Shown here: piece after piece, positions 1 through 11,410 of the stretch
How positions within the stretch are numbered: the first letter of the stretch is position 1
Layout: every line of letters starts with the position of its first letter
NCBI GenBank assembly: GCA_028753945.1
Contig: JAPNXP010000002.1
Coordinates: 8,804,001 to 8,868,000 of the forward strand
Source: Hexactinellida sp. DTS-2022
Taxonomy: Eukaryota; Porifera; Hexactinellida
Direction of reading: 5' to 3'
Length of the DNA: 64,000 nucleotides
Position numbers and translations under genes: made by a program
Notes under the pieces: model-generated
The model's input: the letters and a program-made list of their open reading frames with translations, nothing else
What the model was told of the DNA's origin: nothing
Databases searched by the model: none

Positions 1-108
1 CCTTGATGAAACTTTTCCAAAAAATGGAGCATGATCATCAATTAATGTGCTCATGCTGGATTTCATATTACTATGTTCTAAATGTTAAATACAAAAAACT
101 TAGTGTAT

Positions 109-1129
109 TCAATTTTCCGGGAAATCAGTCCTGCAGTCACAGGCAGAGCAGCATTTGACAGTATACTTAAGACAATTGCAATGATATTTCTCATATCTTT
201 TTTTCTTTGCTTTTGCAATTGCAACATATAATATTTAGAAGATTAGGTGGAGCTATTGGATCTTTTGTTGGTACTGGATCAAACCTCCCATCTTTCTTAT
301 ACCATCCATATATCAGGGGATGGAACGATTGCCTTTCTAGTGTTATAATTATTAAAATGAATTAACCAATCAAGATTTTGGAGATGCGCTGTGAGGATAT
401 GCTCCATTTCTGCTCCATCAGTAGGCGTCAATTTCTCAGGGTTTATGATTCTTTTTGCAGCACATCTAGTAAAGTGTGGTACCTTGTAACATGCAGTGGA
501 ATGTCCATTCTGCCACTATACATGTAACGTAAAACTTGATTACCGGAATTTGTGATTGAATCTTCACTAGACCGCAGATAGTTAAAGACTTTTGATGGTA
601 TTTAAGAGAAATTGCTGCTGGTGAGTTTTTTAATATATTTATTTTTCCAAATCCATAAATTGATGATACGGTGTCACAACCTGTAAACTATAAAGGAATA
701 CAAGGTCACTCTTCTGACGTTGGTTCAGTTCATTAATGATATCTTGTACCTTATATGTCCCAGAACCAGTAGCTAGGTATATTGGATTATGGTAATCCTT
801 GCAATGGTGTACCAACAACACCAGGATGTTAGTATCTTCAGCTTTAACAGTGATTGTACCATTAACTGATTAGTCAAATGTGGTTCGATCTATCAGTGTG
901 ACAGCATCATCCCTTGCTTGATGAAAGCAAATTCCATCTCCAAGAATGTTCGATACAAAAGATGTATTAACTCGGCCTTGTTATGGAGATTGTCGTCCAT
1001 TCGTTTAAAAAAAATGATGCTGGTCTTATCAGGACTTACCTCAACCCAATATGCCAAAATAACATTTGGAAACCGTCCACTTTCTTCAATCAACTCGTAA
1101 CAGACAAACAAATATATATATACACACAC
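109..1129 (-). pseudogene. Decayed transposon-associated protein with TGCDT motif and Cys-rich tail
   Basis: The minus strand holds successive pieces of one protein in different frames. From N to C they are a segment with FKRMDDNLHNKAEL, then KQG joined by a frameshift to DDAVTLIDRTTFD (stop), then AEDTNILVLLVHHC, a frameshift into FTGCDTVSSIYGFGK, a helical part with HSTACYKVPHFTRC and LTPTDGAEMEH, another frameshift into WYKKDGRFDPVPTKDP, and Cys-rich ends (ICCNCKSK, CCSACDC). The EDTNILVLL and TGCDTVS blocks resemble a family common in invertebrate genomes and usually repeat-associated; the acidic spacing suggests a PIN/FEN-like nuclease fold, which is inference. At least three frameshifts and several stops make it non-functional. 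The N-terminus lies at or before 1129. Family membership is fairly sure from the motifs; the biochemical role is not known. Confidence 0.6.
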
Positions 1130-1131
1130 CC

Positions 1132-2045
1132 AGCCTTGTGGTTTAATCTGTAATTGTGAGAAATAGATCTATATACGATAAAAAGCAATAAACCAAAAAA
1201 GACAACATCTTTATCTAATTTACTTGTGATTTTTGTGGGTTTCAAACTTTGCCCAATACAAATCACCCATAGGGGGATTTCTAAAAGTTGTGGTCGTTAA
1301 CTGAATACTGCCGAAAGCTTTTTCATGAATATCTAATTCACTCAATTCTTTTGAATAAATAAAATGAACTTTTAATTCAAAAGACATCAAGACAGCCATA
1401 TTTTGTCAACCTAAAAAAACTTTTGAAAAATTTTGTCCATTATTTTGCCCCAAAAATAGTGACAAACAATTGTTCTTTGAAACGAAATATGCTAAGAATA
1501 AAGGAAGTTAGTCTTACTTTGAAAACTACATCATGTGGAGCCATAATATTCCATTTTGGAAACATATTTCAAACGACTCGAACGCATACAAATGAAGCTA
1601 GATCAATTTATTAAAACTAATAAAGTTTATTTTTTGAACCATGGATGACGGAAAAAATTAAGAAAATTGCTTTCATGTCTCACAACTCAATAAAAACACG
1701 AGTAAACATTCTAAAAATGGACTATGCATTGAATTCCATGAATAACATAGTTTGCACAGCCAAAGTTTAAATTTTAATATTTTAATTGAGGTGGCATTCA
1801 AGTGGCAGATGTCACCTTTATGCTATGATATCATCATTAAATTTCAAAAAAACTTTTCTTATGTTTGAAATCGATAGAGAATATTACAAAATGTTCAAAT
1901 CGGAAATCTTTTGAAATTTGAAGAATATTTACTACGTTTTTTGGCCCTGCCACATTGTGTGGCGATTAGGCAGTCTACGGTTAATAGGCGTAACTTTGGC
2001 AATGTGGCCATCTATGTTTGTTATCAGAATCAAATTTGACAGTGC
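1132..2045 (-). mobile_element. Diverged F2 element copy, split by an F1 insertion
   Basis: Positions 1132-1300 and 1985-2045 read as the reverse complement of the 3' half of the F2 elements at 32188-32906 and 35540-36258. Shared landmarks are TCTGTAATTG, GAGAAATAGAT, AAGCAATAAA, TACAAATC then CCCATAGGG, and TGTTTGTTATCAGAATC. The match is interrupted exactly at TTAA (1297-1300 and 1981-1984), where an F1 element sits. The rest of the F2 copy beyond about 2045 was not traced. Confidence 0.6.
1301..1980. mobile_element. F1 TTAA-flanked element (680 bp), nested in F2
   Basis: It is flanked by TTAA on both sides (1297-1300, 1981-1984). The left end reads CTGAATACTGCC and the reverse complement of the right end CCGTAGACTGCC. 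The right terminus extends to a match with the left terminus of the F1 copy at 29227 (GACTGCCTAA, then a GTTGTGTCAGG/AATGTGGCAGG block). No transposase is visible inside, so it is non-autonomous. Its length matches the other F1 copy once that copy's hAT insertion is subtracted (about 685 bp). Confidence 0.7.
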
Positions 2046-2145
2046 AAGTTCACTGCAGCTGATTGTTTGACTATATAATGGCTTGATAACCATATTTCGT
2101 GATCAATTTATAAAGTTGTGCAGCTTATAAGGCATTTATTTTAAT

Positions 2146-2285
2146 TAGCATTATCCATGGTTCGAAGAAACAGATTTGATGATTTTTTCTAATTGTTCTA
2201 TCATGAGAACTATATTTCAGAATCTTTTGAATTTTTGTATATGAGAACTAATAATACGGTTGTATCTAATGATGTTTTAAAGTGC
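2146..2285 (+). repeat. F3-type element fragment
   Basis: About 140 bp, including CATGGTTCGAAGAAA, CAGATTTGATG and TATATGAGAACTAATAATA, match the reverse complement of about 59646-59785, which is the interior of the F3-like element at 59412-59964. The piece has no recognisable ends here and looks like a relic. The short open frame across it has no recognisable protein. Confidence 0.55.
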
Positions 2286-2404
2286 GTTTATTTGTACATT
2301 ATTTCAGACAATATTTCAAATTTTAGAGAAATGCTTAGTCATCGCTTCATTTCAAAATCCTTGCAGAAAAAAAATGCAGATCAAAATTTTTGAATCTTAA
2401 TTGA

Positions 2405-2957
2405 AAACATGGTATTTCGTTGAGGAGGAGTTGGATTTGTCTGATGTCGCTGATAGTATTTGCTCTAAGAGAAACAGTAACGCTACCACTTTTAGCCCAA
2501 CGTAGAGTGAAGAATCAATTGACATCGAATAATTTAGTTTCAATTGTTCATTGAAGTATGGTGGCTTAAGAAAATGTATATAGTTCGAGTTAAAATTCCA
2601 CTGTATCCAATCCTCGGGAAGAGGAAGTAAATTGATTTTTTCTATAAGTTGCTCATATGAGTCGATTGTATAGGCTACTTTATTTGTAACGTGTTGATCT
2701 AGACTCTGTCTGATCGCTTTTTCAAATAATTCAGCCTCTTTCTCATCGCGAGAATAACAAACTGGTTTTGTTTGAATTGAAGTAAGGTAAGATGGACAGT
2801 TAGGATAAAAGCATGGTACCGCATCGTCAGATAATTGGCATTTTTACGACGTATACTACATTAGGTACCGTCAGACTGCAAGACGATAAAATTTCTAATG
2901 ATATCTTTTTCACGAAAATGCTTTACATAAACAAATACATTCTTAATAGATAGAATA
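2405..2957 (-). pseudogene. THAP/P-element transposase relic
   Basis: On the minus strand, in shifted frames, the order is FVYVKHFREKDI (the second half of a THAP zinc finger, though its Cys has become Val compared with ICVKHFREEDI at 41222-41833), then DDAVPCFYPNCPSYL (the THAP AVPxxx box region), then IDSYEQLIEKINLLPLP, and near the end NTISDIRQIQ. Each block has a direct counterpart, in the same order, in the P-element transposase at 41222-43089 (GAVPVYLPCCPSYY, LLPLPKTW, NSISDIRQLE). Frameshifts and stops separate the blocks. The finger's first Cys pair and the catalytic part are absent. It is a truncated second copy from the same broad family, more decayed than the 41-kb copy. Confidence 0.7.
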
Positions 2958-3884
2958 TAATACTCATGAGAATTCCGTCAATTTTGGCCCGACGAGCTTT
3001 GCAGAGTCATAAGAAAAGTATCCAAATGCGTAATGTACAAATAACTGACTGTAAAGGCTCAACAATATACGTGGTTTTATCTTCGAAAAACTATGAATCT
3101 ATAATTTTCAGAGATAGTGTATATTGGCCACGCGAAATATTTTTGACAAAAGGGGAAATTCAAGTAAATCCAATGACCACATTATTCTAATACTCCATAA
3201 AGAGTATTGATAATTTGTTCACCTAGCTATCAGGTTCCTGGGCGGGCTGGGAGCCCTAGGCTGTGTGAGTAGAGGTCTAAAAATTTTTCTCGAAATAAAC
3301 CCATCAAAATAAAGTATAATCTCTTCGAATACGTAGTTTTTAATTTATTCAAAGTGATATTAGGTTGACTGAATAGTTATCAAACCGTTTATATATTTAA
3401 TACCGTTTTTAGGTTAGTTAAGGCTCGACTCACACCTTAAGATGTGTAGTAGCGGTAGTTGTAAATAACATAAATGTAATGGAGAGTTTACACAGTACAC
3501 GAAACAGCCCAAACTTGGAACTAGGCATTTAGTTTGCAGATAACATTATACACTATATTATATACCTATGGGAAATCGACCCCAAGGAACCATTTGTTAT
3601 AAGCATAATTATTCTATCGTTTCAGGTGTGGAAATTATGAAGTCATTGGCCCTTATGGATGATCTAAGCTTTAATCGTCTAGAAATTTAATCTTTCTAGC
3701 CTGTTTTTCACATCACTATACCTTCAAATATGAAAATATATATCCAGTCTCTGCTGGGAGACTATTTGAGAAAATTTATCTTCACACATACTTACACGAT
3801 GACGATATCATAAATTTAGTGATCACTCATCACTTAGTATTTACACAATAATTATTTTGAAAACAGGTTTATTCTTTTATTAAT
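2958..3884. other. No gene seen
   Basis: AT-rich DNA. A 74-codon open frame at 2966-3190 has no recognisable motif and is not called. No tandem structure or element termini were found. Confidence 0.4.
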
Positions 3885-3975
3885 ACTAGCGCGCTTCGCT
3901 TGCTAGATCGCTTCGCTTACTAGGTCGCTTCGAAGCAGAACACAACCACACACCAACCGCTTCGCGGTTGTTGAA
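3885..3975. repeat. GC-rich short-hairpin cluster
   Basis: In AT-rich surroundings this stretch repeats TCGCTTCGCTT-like words and small palindromes such as ACCGCTTCGCGGT. An inverted, diverged counterpart lies at about 60700-60775 (GCGACCAAGCAAGCGTAGCG, AACAACCCGCGAAG), and a stylistically similar cluster at 18297-18375. It may be a fragment of a short interspersed family; function unknown. Confidence 0.45.
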
Positions 3976-5550
3976 TGGTTTATACACCTCTAACATTGAT
4001 TATAAAGCGTATTAGGGCTAAATAGGCAAATTTAAAAATGTGAAATTTAGAGATTACATCATCATGTGATAATGAGTAAGCATATTGGCAATCTGGTGTT
4101 ACCAAAGTGTCCGCATCATTAATGTGCATGTTCTATTAAATTTTCAGATTTTTATCTCTTAGAGTGCGCGAATTATGTGCGATTAAGTGACTTTTCAGAG
4201 TTCTAGAAATGTGACAATGAAGTCATAACTTGTCGAGGTGTGAGAAATTTTGCGTGAAAACCTCAAATTGTTGACGGGTTACCCCTACATGCCAAAAATC
4301 AATATGGAAACCGGAAACCTAATGCTTTTTCAATTTTTATAATTGGAGCCTATCAGACTCAAGTTAAAAATCCCGAGATCGCGACGTTCCAGTCCTTATC
4401 TTACGCTACCACCAAGTAGTATATTTGTAAAATTTGGGAATTTAAAATTTAATTAATATTAATTTTAAATAATTGTAATACTCCCGAAGGAACAAGGAAT
4501 CATTTCTAATGATATCTATATGATAGCGAAGATTGATTATACTTAGTTACATTACCTGTATCACTCCTTTGTTTTAGTTTTTCATCTTGCTTTATTTTGT
4601 TCTACATTTTCTCATAATAATTATTTTGCGAAACTTCGTCATTTTCAACAATTTTAACTCGGGTGTCTATTATTTTAGAAACTAACAAATTGGTTTCTAT
4701 TTACTATACAAATACAGCAGGACTTTAGTGGAACGATTTTCGAAATTACTAATATTCTGAATTTTATAACATTTTATTTGTCAAAAAAGTTGGAATTTCG
4801 GCCAAAAGCGGCGGAAAATACATTTACATCCATAGACTCCTTAACTGTCCTTAAGGAGTAACTAAGGACATTCCGTTCTATTTAGTATAAGCTTCTACGA
4901 CAAAAATCTCAGTTACTTATTAATGTACTGTTTTTTAACAAGCCCGTGACTGGATAGGCATATTATTACTAAATATGCAATATCGAATCATAGTCTAAAT
5001 TAGAAGTAGAGTTGTACACCTTTTACTTTCAATATGGGCGGTCGATTTAATACATTTTCTAAGTAACTCTACGAATTATCCTGCTTTGGAGATAAGCTAT
5101 ATATAGAGTAACATTTGTTTATCAAATAGCTGTAACATCAATCGACATTAGTTAATTGCAAAGTAGCCTAATAGCAACCTACTTTTGTATCTATAATCAT
5201 TTTTTTAAGAGGTGTAATAACCAAGTACCATTTATCGGCATTTTGGTAGAATAAATTAAAAATAACAAATTGCTCGTAATATTTTGCAAAGTAATGAATT
5301 GTGCCTGATAGTGTGCAGTATTATCAATTAGTTTTGTATTAGAAATAGGCTCTATCTAGTGTGTATTGTGTAGGATAAATCATCGAAGTATTCAAGTTCA
5401 TGTTATTTGAAATTGCGTTATAAAATTGCTGAACAAATTACAAATATCTTATTAATCCATGGTACGAAATTTCTTCCAAATATTTATTGTAATTTATGGG
5501 CTGTTTAAAAGTACAGACATTCATTGTGCCTACCTATTGGGAATTGGACA
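3976..5550. other. Non-coding AT-rich DNA with one dispersed segment
   Basis: No coding signal was found. Positions 4782-4826 (with TTTCGGCCAAAAGCGGCGG) recur, inverted and with one mismatch, at 31845-31889, marking a dispersed repeat of unknown type. The words TTACGCTACCACC (about 4401) and TTAACGCTACCACCC (about 31510) are also shared between the two regions. Confidence 0.4.
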
Positions 5551-5554
5551 TATC

Positions 5555-6617
5555 TCAGGTCTCCCTCCCGCCTTCGCCTAATCCGGGGACACCTCCTCCC
5601 TCCCGCCTTCGTCTAAGCCGGGGACACCTCCTCCCTCCCGCCGTCGCCTAAGCCGGTTCACCTCCTCCCTCCCACCGTCGTCTAAGCCATGGACACCTCC
5701 TCCCTCCCACCGTCGTCTAAGCCAGGGACACCTCCTCCCTCCCGCCGTCGTCTAAGCCGGGGACACCTCCTCCCTCCCACCGTCGTCTAAGCCATGGACA
5801 CCTCCTCCCTCCCACCGTCGTCTAAGCCAGGGACACCTCCTCCCTCCCGCCGTCGTCTAAGCCGGGGACACCTCCTCCCTCCAGCCGTCGTCTAAGCCAG
5901 GGACACCTCCTCCCTCCCGCCGTCGCCTAAGCCGGGGACACCTCCTCCCTCTCCCGACGTCGCCTAAGCCGGGGACACCTACTCCCTCTCCCGACGTCGT
6001 CTAAGCCGGGGACACCTCCTCCCTCCCGCCGTCGTCTAAGCCAGGGACACCTCCTCCCTCCCGCCGTCGTCTAAGCCGGGGACACCTCCTCCCTCCCGCC
6101 TTCGGCCTAAGCCAGGGACACCTCCTCCCTCCCGCCGTCGCCTAAGCCGGGGACACCTCCTCCCTCCCGCCGTCGTCTAAGCCGGGGACACCTCCTCCCT
6201 CCCGCCTTCGCCTAAGCCGGGGACACCTCCTCCCTCCCGCCGTCGCCTAAGCCGGGGACACCTTCTCCCTCTCCCGACGTCGTCTAAGCCAGGGACACCT
6301 CCTCCCTCCCGCCGTCGTCTAACTTGGGGACACCTCCTCCCTCTCCCGACGTCGTCTAAGCCGGGGACACCTCCTCCCTCCGCCGTCGTCTAAGCCAGGG
6401 ACACCTCCTCCCTCCCGCCGTCGTCTAAGCCGGGGACACCTCCTCCCTCCCGCCTTCGCAAAAGCCGGGGACACCTCCTCCCTCCCGCCGTCGTCTAAGC
6501 CCGGGACACCTCCTCCCTCTCCCGACGTCGTCTAAGCCGGGGACACCTCCTCCCTCCCACCGTCGCCTAAGCCAGGGACACCTCCTCCCTCCCGCCTTCG
6601 CCTAAGCGGGGACAGTA
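5555..6617. repeat. 35-bp GC-rich minisatellite
   Basis: About 30 tandem copies of a unit close to CCTCCTCCCTCCCGCCG plus TCGTCTAAGCCGGGGACA. Variant units contain CCCGACGTCG and are 2 bp longer. The unit has strong strand asymmetry (C/T-rich). The array begins near 5555 and ends at GGGGACAGTACG, about 140 bp before the Mutator-like reading frame. No spacers and no CRISPR features. Confidence 0.92.
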
Positions 6618-6754
6618 CGTATATTCAAATTTCAAACATATCATTCAATGGGTAGGGGGTAGGGGGTATTTATTTGGGCAGTTATAAGACAAATCATGAT
6701 AGTCGTAATGGATTTACTTTTCAACATATTTTTTCAACTACATTAGAAAAAATA

Positions 6755-9206
6755 ATGTCAAGCGAGCCAAGCTTCGACGCTCAACTTTTCAATGAGTTTG
6801 ATGATTTTCTTCCGAAGGCTCATTCAACAGATTCAGACTGTATTCCTTCCGATTCCCAGTCTCCCCTTGCTACCATCTCTTCTCAAGGACCTCCTCCACC
6901 TATAACGACATAATCCCAAACATCTATCCCTCCACCAACACCTGGGATCTCGGAGTCCTTCTTCGAACTTGACATAGCGCCTCAGGATGCAGACAGTTTG
7001 ACAAGTCGGAGACGTAGGGGTCGCCCTTTCAAGCGAATCTACGCCAGAAGGCACACTCTAGGCAAAGTTGACACCATAGAAGATGCCTTAGTCAAGCAAC
7101 TAGAAGCTATTCCCAAAATTAAAAGCAAATCCAGGATACATAAGTTCTCAAAAACCCGTCCTCTACGAGGATATACTTCTAAATACCGTATTCCTTTATA
7201 TACCTATCCTAGATCAGTGAAGTTTGGAACATCTCATGGTGATTCTAACAAGATTGCATCTATACCAACTGGTATTCTTGATGTAGGAATTTTAGCATAA
7301 GTATTCGCTACCTTTCAATGCAACAAATGCAATGATTCACTCCTTGCCTTATACGAAGAGAAACGCAAATACGGTTGGCAGACATTCTTTAGGGTCAAGT
7401 GCCAGAGTTGCCATTCAGAACACGCAACTTTTCCATCCTCACGTTCTCTGGACATGCCCAGCCACCATACTTGTGTCAATGTACCTTTTACCCCCCAAGA
7501 TATGAATGAAGTTACGATGAGATCGGTATTAGCCACACATTCAACCGGTATGTCATGGCGTGATTTACACAAGATTGCCACAGTATTTGATATGCCACCC
7601 CCAAGTCAAGTTATGCTACCTCGATATGCCATCCGTCTTGAAGATGTTACTAAGAATGCAGTGAATGTATCGATGTCAGAAGCTGCTGATCATATGCACA
7701 GGAAGGTAGATTCAGAGCCGTCTCCCGAGACTGAAGCTGTCAACGTTCCGATATCTTTCGACAGCTCCTGGAAGACCAGGGGTTTCTTCTCCAATATAGG
7801 TTTCGGTGCTGCCATCTCTACCTCCACCAAGAAAGTACTGGATTACGAGATCTTGAGTCGACTATGCGAGAAGTGCTCTATCTGGACAGAAGACAAACAG
7901 TAGGACAAACCGTCCGAGTACGAGAAGTGGCTAGAGCGTCATAAGCCGAATTGCAACAGGAATTACACAGGTTCTTCCCAAGCAATGGTGCCGGAAGCTT
8001 CCGAGAGGATCTGGGGTCGCAGCTTGGAGAAGAACCGCCTGGTGTATTCCGTGTTTGTTGGTGACGGAGACTCTAAGGCCTTTCAGCACGCAACAACTCT
8101 TGATCCTTATCCCCTTGTGAAAGTGCGAAAAGAAGAATGTCTGACACATGCTGCCAAGCGTCTGAAGAAGAACCTAAAGAAAATGAAGCCAAATACAAAT
8201 ACAAAAACTTATATACAACACAAACTCTCCGAATGGAAAGCTGACTATATCGCCGCGAACTATTCTACCATTATCTTACAGAATCGTGGGACAACACCTG
8301 ATAAGCTGTCAAGAGCTCTACGCCTTCTACTCAAGCACGCAGCAGGAAATCATTCTGGCTGTCCTACCGGAGAGAACACATGGTGTCGTTGGAATAAACC
8401 GTCTAGTTCCACAACACCAGCTACTTTGACCACCTTTACACCTATTGAAATCCAGAAGGTACGCGAGGTCTTCAACACATATGCCACGACTGAGTTCAGC
8501 AGCCATCTGTCTAACTCAGAATGCGAATGAATCCTTACACAACATGATATGGTGTCTCTGTCCCAAGAACAAGCATGTTTCTCCTCAGTCTATCAGGATT
8601 AGCACTGCCATCGCTGTTCTGAGTTTAGATGAGGGAGAACTGTCACTTTTCGGGATGATGGATGACCTTGGGCTATCTCCATCTCGGCAGGTCTACCAGT
8701 CAATAGTCAACCGAATTCATAAGTTGCAAAGTTCCCGAACTTCCAGGATTAAGTCTAATTTCCAGCGACGACGAAGAAGACTGAAGCTGGTCAAGCAGCA
8801 CAGAGAGAAGGCACTGCTGAAGTCAGAAGGCGGGGGTAGCTACCGAGGAGGACGTTTTGGAGCTGAGAGCACGCAAAGCAAGAGAGGTAGGCAGGCCCGA
8901 GGACGGGGTAGACAGGCGAGAGGCGTTTCTACAGGCGTGAAGAGAAAACTCAAGGAGCGTAGTACTCCTTCTGTCTCTAGTCAGTATTCTGGTGATGCTT
9001 CTAGTAGTTCAGACGAGTCGACAACACTTTGTGCCATATGCGATAAGAGAGAGCCGGACCCAGTAGCATCCAGACGAGTCGGGAAGAAGATTGAGTCGCA
9101 ATGGGTATGCTGTGATGTCTGCTCAGACTGGATCCACTGCTACTTCGCTGATGTAGATTACGAGATTGTCTCAGCTGGATCTTTCACCTGTGACAAGTGT
9201 TCTTAA
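6755..9206 (+). pseudogene. Mutator-like transposase with C-terminal PHD-type finger (broken)
   Basis: One protein runs from ATG 6755 with in-frame stops at 6911-6913, 7298-7300 and 7901-7903, and a frameshift near 8510-8525 into the +3 frame. The order is a low-complexity N-terminus; a basic AT-hook-like RRRRGRPFKR; a CNKCND...CQSCHSEHA zinc ribbon; and a catalytic domain with ISFDSSWKTRGFF (first Asp), FVGDGDSKAFQ (second Asp), a Cys-rich NHSGCPTGENTWC and QNANESLHNMIW (Glu). After that come a basic Arg/Gly-rich linker and CAICDKREP...CCDVCSDWIHCYF...CDKCS, a C4HC3 PHD-like finger, ending at TAA 9204-9206. The DDE order and the GDGDSK block fit the Mutator-like transposase domain family of invertebrates. 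With few disabling changes it is a fairly recent pseudogene. Terminal inverted repeats were not found. Confidence 0.85.
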
Positions 9207-9847
9207 TATGTGAGTTGTTCAATTTTTACCTTTACTCGATCCATTTATTAATCAAAATAGGTTCGAATTTTAGCTATTTAGTACGACTAATTCGGTTTCG
9301 GTCACTTAGCGAGGGTTCACCTAACAAGGTCCGTTTTCCGACTTTGTTTGTTCGTATTTGGTGTCACCGGCTTCATTGGACCACCGTTACTATTGTAACA
9401 ACAGCAATATATATTCTTACTTAAAATTAATAAAGTCACTCATGAGTATAACAATTATGCTTCTTTGAAGATAGTTTTTTGGTTGATTTTTGAATTAATA
9501 TCACTATAACTCCATCCAGTCGAAGAATATTTAATTGAAAACCTTCCTCCTTCGAGTTTCTGGGTGTATCATTGATTCATTATACCATATTGTTGATGGA
9601 TCATGATGGTAGTTTGTGTTGTAGGGATAATAAGTAGGGTTTTTAATCTTTAGTCTCGGGAATTGTTTTTTAAACCCAGGTTCTCGGGATCACGATCTGA
9701 GACGTAATGCTGGTGATACAAGGGTTTTGCATTATTGGCTGAAATCGGTTTCAAATACTATATACTACACCTCGATTATAATAAAGACTCTGTGCATTAT
9801 AATGGTGATGTCATTTTTTCAATGAGTAAGCATATTCGTGATTTTGG
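9207..9847. other. No gene seen
   Basis: Sequence between the Mutator-like relic and the hAT element. It probably holds the 3' flank of the Mutator element, but no terminal repeat or target duplication could be recognised. Confidence 0.35.
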
Positions 9848-9855
9848 GTGGGTGA

Positions 9856-11410
9856 CAGTGATGTGCTCCGTTACTAAATCTTCCGTTACCTCGTTACCGT
9901 TACTTTTTTTATTCCGTTACCGTTGCTTGATTTCTTCCGTGACCGTTACTCCGTTATTTTTTGTTAATTTTATTAATATTATCCGTTTACCTTTATTCAG
10001 TACAGTTTACCTAATGTATCTGTAATGGCAATGGAATAAGTTTAACGTAGTAACGGTTACTGTGCATGGTAAAGTAATGGTAAGAGTGACTGATTAAAGA
10101 TAACGGTAACTGGTTAAAAGTAACGGATGCCCGTTACCGTTACTTTTTCCGTTACCGTTATTCCGCGATGCTCGTTACCATTACTTTTTTCCGTTACCGT
10201 TTCTCGGCGATGCTCGTTTCCGTTGCTTTTCCGTTTCCGTTGATCCGCGACGCCCGTTACCGTTACTTTTCCGTTACCGTTATTCCGCGATGCTCGTTAC
10301 CATTACTTTTTTCCGTTACCGTTTCTCGGCGATGCTCGTTACCGTTGCTTTTCCGTTTCCGTTGATCCGCGACGCCCGTTTCCGTTACTTTTCCGTTTCC
10401 GTTGCTCCGCGAAGCCCGTTACCGTTACTTTTCCGTTACCGTTACTCGGCGACGCCCGTTACCGTTACTTTTTTCCGTTACCGTTATTGCGCGACGCCCG
10501 TTACCGTTACCTTTTTCCGTTACAGTTTCTCGGCGATGCTCGTTACCGTTACTTTTCCGTTTCCGTTGCTCCGCGACGCCCGTTACCGTTACTTTTCCGT
10601 TACCGTTACTCGGCGACGCCCGTTACCGTTACTTTTTTCCGTTACCGTTACTCGGCGATGCTCGTTACCGTTACTTTTTCCGTTACCGTTATTCCGCGAC
10701 GCTCGTTACCGTTACTTTTTTCCGTTACCGTTTCTCGGCGATGCTCGTTACCGTTACTTTACCGTTTCCGTTACTTTCCGTTACCGTTACTCGGCGACGC
10801 CCATTACCGTTACTTTTCCGTTACCGTTATTCAGCGACCCTCGTTACAGTTATTTTTCCGTGACAGTTGCTCCGCGACGCTCGCTACCGTTACTTTTCCG
10901 TAACCGTTGCTCCGCGACGCCCGCTACCGTTACTTTTCCGTTATCGTTACTCGGCAACGCCCGTTACAGTTACTTTTCCGTTTCCGTTACTTTTCCGTGA
11001 CCGTTGCTCCGCGACGCTCGCTGCCGTTACTTTTCCGTGACCGTTGCTCCGCGACGCTCGCTGCCGTTACTTTTCCGTGACCGTTGCTCCGCGACGCTCG
11101 CTGCCGTTACTTTTCCGTGACCGTTGCTCCGCAACGCTCGCTACCGTTACTTTTCCGTTACCGTCGCTCCGCGACGCCCGCTACCGTTACTTTTCCGTTT
11201 TCGTTACTCGGCGACTCCCGTTAACGTTACTTTTCCGTTACCGTTATTCCGCGATCCTCATTACCGTTACTTTTCCGTTTCCGTTGCTCCGCGACGCCCG
11301 TTACAGTTACTTTTTCGTTTCCGTTACTTTACGTTACCGTTACTCGGCGACGCCCGCTACCGTTACTTTTCCGTTACCGTTACCGTTACTTGTAACGGAG
11401 TACATCATTA
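9856..11410. mobile_element. Non-autonomous hAT-like element filled by a CCGTTAC minisatellite
   Basis: The left end CAGTGATGTGCTCCGTTAC is mirrored at the right end, whose reverse complement contains TGATGTACTCCGTTAC. The 8 bp outside are GTGGGTGA (9848-9855) and GTGGGGGA (11411-11418), a 7/8 match as expected of hAT target duplications. The CAGTGATG-type tip fits the hAT superfamily. No transposase inside. The interior is almost wholly tandem repeat (separate entry), so the array lies inside the element. Confidence 0.72.
10126..11395. repeat. About 40-bp CCGTTAC minisatellite
   Basis: Roughly 30 copies of a 37-42 bp unit built from CCGTTACCGTTAC, CTCGGCGACGCC and a T run. Units vary (CTCCGCGACGC, TTCCGCGATGC, CCGTTTCCGTT). 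Stop codons are absent from several frames, which creates long spurious open frames of alternating RYRYFSVTV-like text; these are not genes. The CGTTAC word is also in the terminal repeats of the host element, so the array probably grew from subterminal repeats. Confidence 0.92.

Noticed and set aside
5555-6617. CRISPR-like array of 35-bp repeats
   Set aside because: Units are contiguous with no spacers, the context is eukaryotic and no cas genes are present; it is a minisatellite.
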